Shown: positions 9,204 to 11,700 of the stretch, piece by piece
How the letters are laid out: every line of letters starts with the position of its first letter
How positions within the stretch are numbered: the stretch's first letter is position 1
DNA from: JBDSSS01 sp039928615
GTDB lineage: Bacteria > Actinomycetota > Actinomycetes > Actinomycetales > Dermatophilaceae
Assembly (NCBI GenBank): GCA_039928615.1
Contig: JBDSSS010000166.1
Coordinates: 1 to 11,700 of the forward strand
Direction: 5' to 3'
Length of the DNA: 11,700 nt
Notes under the pieces: model-generated
What the model saw: only the letters and a program-made list of their open reading frames with translations
Told to the model about the DNA's origin: nothing
Database searches by the model: none
Program-made: the position numbers and the translations under genes

Positions 9204-10088
9204 ATGACGATGCTGCTGCAGAAGGTGAAGAGCCGGCTCTTCGTCGCTGCCCGACGCCGCTCGCGCAGCCTCCTCGAGGGCGAGTACGCCTCGGTCTTCC
9301 ACGGGCGCAGCCTCGACTACCACGACCTGCGCGACTACGTGCCGGGTGACGAGGTGCGCGACATCGACTGGCGGGCCACCGCGCGGCACACCTCGCCCCT
9401 CGTCAAGCGCTACGTGGCCGAGCGCAAGCAGAACCTCATGCTCGTCGTCGACACGGGGCGCGGGATGGCCGCCCTCACGACGAGCGGCGAGACCAAGAAG
9501 GACGTCGCCATCCACGCGGCCGGCCTCGTCGGCTACCTCGCGCAGCGCCACGGCGACCTCGTCGGGCTGGTCCGGGGGACCGCCACGGCGACGGTGGCGC
9601 ACCCGTTGCGCGGCACGGAGACCCACCTCGAGCTGCTGCTGCGCGCCGTCGACGCGGCCACGACCCTGGACGGCGACCAGAGCAACCTCGCCACCCAGCT
9701 CCGGTGGGTCATCGCCAACGTCCGCCGCCGCCTCGTGCTGCTGGTCGTCGCCGACGACCGCGAGCTCGACCCCGACCTCGACGAGCTGCTGCGACGCCTG
9801 CGCGTCCAGCACGAGATCCTCTGGATCACCGTCGAGGACGCCGACCCGACGGTGATCGGCGGGGAGCGGACGGCATACGACGTCGCCGACGCCCAGTCGC
9901 TGCCCACGCTGGTGCGCCTCGACCCGCGGGTCCGTGCCGCCTACGCGTCCTCCGTCGAGCGGCGCGTCCGGTCGACGGCCGAGCTGCTCGACCGGCGCGA
10001 CGTCGGCCACGTGCGCGTCGGCGCGACGGGCGAGGTCGTCCACGCAGTCTTCCGCCTGCTCGAGAGGCAGCGTCGTGCGCGTCGCTGA
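9204..10088 (+). CDS. DUF58 domain protein (VWA-like, MoxR partner)
   Basis: A 294-residue DUF58 protein, the usual companion of MoxR. Its signature is intact: YASVFHGRSLDYHDLRDYVP, then GDEVRDIDWRATARH with PLVKRYVAER (about 28-73). After this comes a VWA-like fold starting LMLVVDTGRGMA. The metal-site motif DxSxS is replaced by D83-T-G-R-G, so metal binding is doubtful, as in many members of the family. No membrane helix is visible, so it is probably cytoplasmic or peripheral. ATG at 9204 lies 18 bp after moxR with a weak GGGA site; ATG at 9210 is possible. The end overlaps the next gene by 14 bp, which suggests translational coupling. The family's biochemical activity is not established; a scaffold or adaptor for the MoxR/VWA complex is the common view. 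Confidence 0.93.
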   Translation: MTMLLQKVKSRLFVAARRRSRSLLEGEYASVFHGRSLDYHDLRDYVPGDEVRDIDWRATARHTSPLVKRYVAERKQNLMLVVDTGRGMAALTTSGETKKDVAIHAAGLVGYLAQRHGDLVGLVRGTATATVAHPLRGTETHLELLLRAVDAATTLDGDQSNLATQLRWVIANVRRRLVLLVVADDRELDPDLDELLRRLRVQHEILWITVEDADPTVIGGERTAYDVADAQSLPTLVRLDPRVRAAYASSVERRVRSTAELLDRRDVGHVRVGATGEVVHAVFRLLERQRRARR

Positions 10089-10557
10089 CCCGCCGCCGCC
10101 CGGCTTCTACGGCCCGGAGCCCTATGCGCCATGGTGGCTGTGGGTGGGCATCGCCGCGCTGCTCGCCATCGCGCTCTGGTATGCGTGGGTCCTCTGGTCG
10201 ACCCGCCCGCGTCCCGTCCGCGTGCCCGAGCGGATCACGTCCGACCGGCTGACCCGGCTCCGCTCGGACTACCGCCGTCAGATCGAGGTCGTCCTCGAGC
10301 GGGCCGAGCGGGGCGAGATCACCCATCGCCGCGGCCACCAGCAGATCAGCGCGCTCGTGCGCCACTTCGTGCAGGAGGTCTCGGGCATCGACGCCCCGAC
10401 GATGACGCTCACCGAGCTGACCGGGTCGGGTGAGCGGCTCACCCCGGTCGCGGACGTCGTCGGCACCCTCTACCCGGGGGAGTTCGGTCCCCGCGAGACC
10501 CGCACCCTCGACGGCGCCGCGGCCGTGGCCAAGGAGGTGGTGGCCCGATGGACCTGA
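10075..10557 (+). CDS. Uncharacterised one-helix membrane protein in the MoxR/VWA operon
   Basis: A 160-residue protein I cannot assign to a named family with confidence. It starts with a short proline-rich segment (PPPPGFYGPEP, 6-16), then one strongly hydrophobic, tryptophan-rich helix (WWLWVGIAALLAIALWYAWVLW, 20-41 less a few edge residues) and the basic stop STRPRPVR. The rest is a cytoplasmic, probably helical domain with LRSDYRRQIEVVLERAERGE and QQISALVRHFVQEVSG. The layout recalls DUF4381 proteins found at this position in other Bat/MoxR operons, but that link is inference. GTG at 10075 is chosen because GAGAGG (10062-10067) lies seven bases upstream. It overlaps the DUF58 gene by 14 bp and the next gene by 10 bp, so it belongs to the operon and probably to the same membrane complex. 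Confidence 0.85.
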   Translation: MRVADPPPPGFYGPEPYAPWWLWVGIAALLAIALWYAWVLWSTRPRPVRVPERITSDRLTRLRSDYRRQIEVVLERAERGEITHRRGHQQISALVRHFVQEVSGIDAPTMTLTELTGSGERLTPVADVVGTLYPGEFGPRETRTLDGAAAVAKEVVARWT

Positions 10558-11522
10558 AGTTCCCCCTCGTGCTGTCCGTCGGGCTCGTCGTGGCGGTGAT
10601 CGCGGCATATGCCGTGCACCGCACCCTGGCGTCGCGCCGCGGCCGAGCGACCGCCGCGGTCGCGAACTCCTCGGCCCTGACGACCCTGCCCGAGTACCAG
10701 CAGGCGCTGCGCGCCCACCGGATCCGTCTCGCCGTGCTCGCGACGAGCGCGGCCCTGCTCGCGTGCGCCGCGCTCCTCGGCGCCGCCCGCCCCCTCGACA
10801 CGACGGTGGACACCCCCGAGACCCGCAACCGCGACATCATGCTCTGCCTCGACATCTCCGGGTCGATGGCGAGCTTCGACGCGGCGCTCGTCTCGACGTT
10901 CCGGACGCTGGTCGAGCGCTTTCAGGGGGAGCGGATCGGGCTCGTCATCTTCAACTCCTCGGCCGCGACCGTCTTCCCGCTGACCGACGACTACGACTTC
11001 ATCAACGGCGAGCTCGCGACCGCCTCGCGGGCGCTGTCGGGCGACCCGGGACTCGACGCGTTCTTCGCCGGGACCTACAACGGCCGGGGGACCTCACTCA
11101 TCGGTGACGGCCTGGCGACGTGCGCGGCGAGCTTCGACCGGATCGACACGACGCGGGCCCGCTCGATCGTGCTCGCCACCGACAACCACCTCGCCGGACG
11201 GCCGCTCGTGGCGATCGACGAGGCCGGCGCCCTCGCGACCGCCCAGGGCATCCGCGTCTACGGTCTCAACCCCGAGGAGGAGGGAGCGGACCCCGAGGCG
11301 CAGGAGCTGCGACAGATCGTCACCGCCACCGGTGGCCGCTACTACCCGATGGGTGACGAGGGCGCCGTCAAGGGCATCGTCGACGCCGTCCAGGCGCAGG
11401 AGGCGACCCTCATGGACGCGGCCTCCCGCACCCTCTACAGCGACAACCCGACCGTGCCGATCGCGCTGGCCGGGGTGGGGCTGCTCGGCCTGCTCGGCGC
11501 CGGCCGGAGGTGGTCGGCATGA
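10548..11522 (+). CDS. Membrane-anchored VWA domain protein (BatA-like)
   Basis: A 324-residue von Willebrand factor A protein anchored in the membrane. Helices are visible at about 5-23 and 59-79, and a third at about 302-318 near the C-terminus. Between the second and third lies an apparently extracytoplasmic VWA domain with a complete metal-ion adhesion site: D102, S104 and S106 in DISGSM, T182 in NGRGTSLIGDG and D212 in VLATDNHLAG. The three-helix frame with a central VWA domain is the BatA/BatB plan. Proteins of this kind are thought to be assembled or activated by MoxR. The ATG at 10548 has AAGGAGG at 10531-10537 and lies inside the preceding gene (10-bp overlap). The stop overlaps the next start by four bases (ATGA). 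The function in actinomycetes is undefined; envelope assembly or stress resistance is inference. Confidence 0.94.
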   Translation: MDLKFPLVLSVGLVVAVIAAYAVHRTLASRRGRATAAVANSSALTTLPEYQQALRAHRIRLAVLATSAALLACAALLGAARPLDTTVDTPETRNRDIMLCLDISGSMASFDAALVSTFRTLVERFQGERIGLVIFNSSAATVFPLTDDYDFINGELATASRALSGDPGLDAFFAGTYNGRGTSLIGDGLATCAASFDRIDTTRARSIVLATDNHLAGRPLVAIDEAGALATAQGIRVYGLNPEEEGADPEAQELRQIVTATGGRYYPMGDEGAVKGIVDAVQAQEATLMDAASRTLYSDNPTVPIALAGVGLLGLLGAGRRWSA

Positions 11523-11700
11523 CCTTCCTGCCCGTCGCCCCGTGGCCGGTGCTGTTGGTGCTCGCCGTCGGCGCCCTCTGCGCCGTCTGGTGGAACCCGA
11601 GCTCGCGGTCGGCTCCGGGGGAGTCGCGCGGGTCGCACTGGCGCCGCACCGCGGCCGTGCTGCTGCTGGCCGTGGCCGCCACCCGCCCGGCCGTGCCGGG
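11519..11700 (+). CDS. N-terminus of next operon gene, membrane protein, probably a second VWA/Bat protein (3'-truncated)
   Basis: Sixty codons are visible before the window ends. ATG at 11519 overlaps the preceding TGA in an ATGA junction, and GGAGG at 11506-11510 lies eight bases upstream, so the start is secure. The peptide begins MTFLPVAPWPVLLVLAVGAL, has a first helix at about 7-25, a polar loop (WWNPSSRSAPGESRGSHWRR) and a second helix from about 45 ending in AATRPAVPG. Two early helices with an RP-containing exit repeat the plan of the upstream VWA protein. In many actinomycetes a second VWA gene occupies this position. The VWA domain itself would be beyond the window, so that part is inference. 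Confidence 0.8.
   Translation, partial: MTFLPVAPWPVLLVLAVGALCAVWWNPSSRSAPGESRGSHWRRTAAVLLLAVAATRPAVP

Overview
The window is very GC-rich chromosomal DNA from an actinomycete. The strong G/C third-position bias, the frequent GTG starts, the dnaE2-type polymerase, the DUF3040 and DUF7455 families and the MoxR/DUF58/VWA operon all fit Actinomycetota. Wording of the DnaE2 and ParE proteins suggests Micrococcales, perhaps Intrasporangiaceae; this family-level placement is from memory and inference. I see no tRNA, rRNA, CRISPR array, insertion sequence, prophage gene or attachment site. The gene content is ordinary core chromosome, and I found no clearly new defence or mobile system.

Layout. (1) 1-4105, plus strand: the C-terminal half of the error-prone polymerase DnaE2 (5' end outside the window), a SAM-dependent methyltransferase and the Y-family polymerase DinB. 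The gaps are only 78 and 75 bp, so they may be one damage-tolerance transcription unit. (2) 4180-4611, plus strand: a small two-helix membrane protein (DUF3040), whose best promoter lies inside the dinB 3' end. (3) 5359-4627, minus strand: a 71-residue zinc-ribbon protein (DUF7455) followed 31 bp later by a DUF456 membrane protein, convergent with DUF3040. (4) A 374-bp divergent intergenic region holding a perfect 7-bp inverted repeat and, on the plus strand, a probable parE promoter and an unusual T-free leader. (5) 5734-7866: topoisomerase IV subunit B (ParE). (6) 7986 to the window end: moxR, DUF58, a 160-residue one-helix protein, a VWA protein and the start of one more membrane protein. 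From DUF58 onward the genes are tightly packed (18-bp gap, then 14-, 10- and 4-bp overlaps), so this is one operon running off the window.

How they work together. Region 1 is about copying damaged DNA; DnaE2 and DinB are the two classes of mutagenic polymerase in actinomycetes. ParE decatenates and relaxes DNA together with ParA/ParC-type partners encoded elsewhere. The MoxR operon follows the known pattern of an AAA+ chaperone serving membrane-bound von Willebrand factor A proteins; its cellular job is poorly defined in this phylum.

The most interesting sequence-level signals are: a striking context rule for tyrosine codons (TAT only before alanine, linked to an over-frequent GTATGCC word), the T-free parE leader, the spaced CACGGTC triplet in front of dinB, and the palindrome between DUF7455 and parE.
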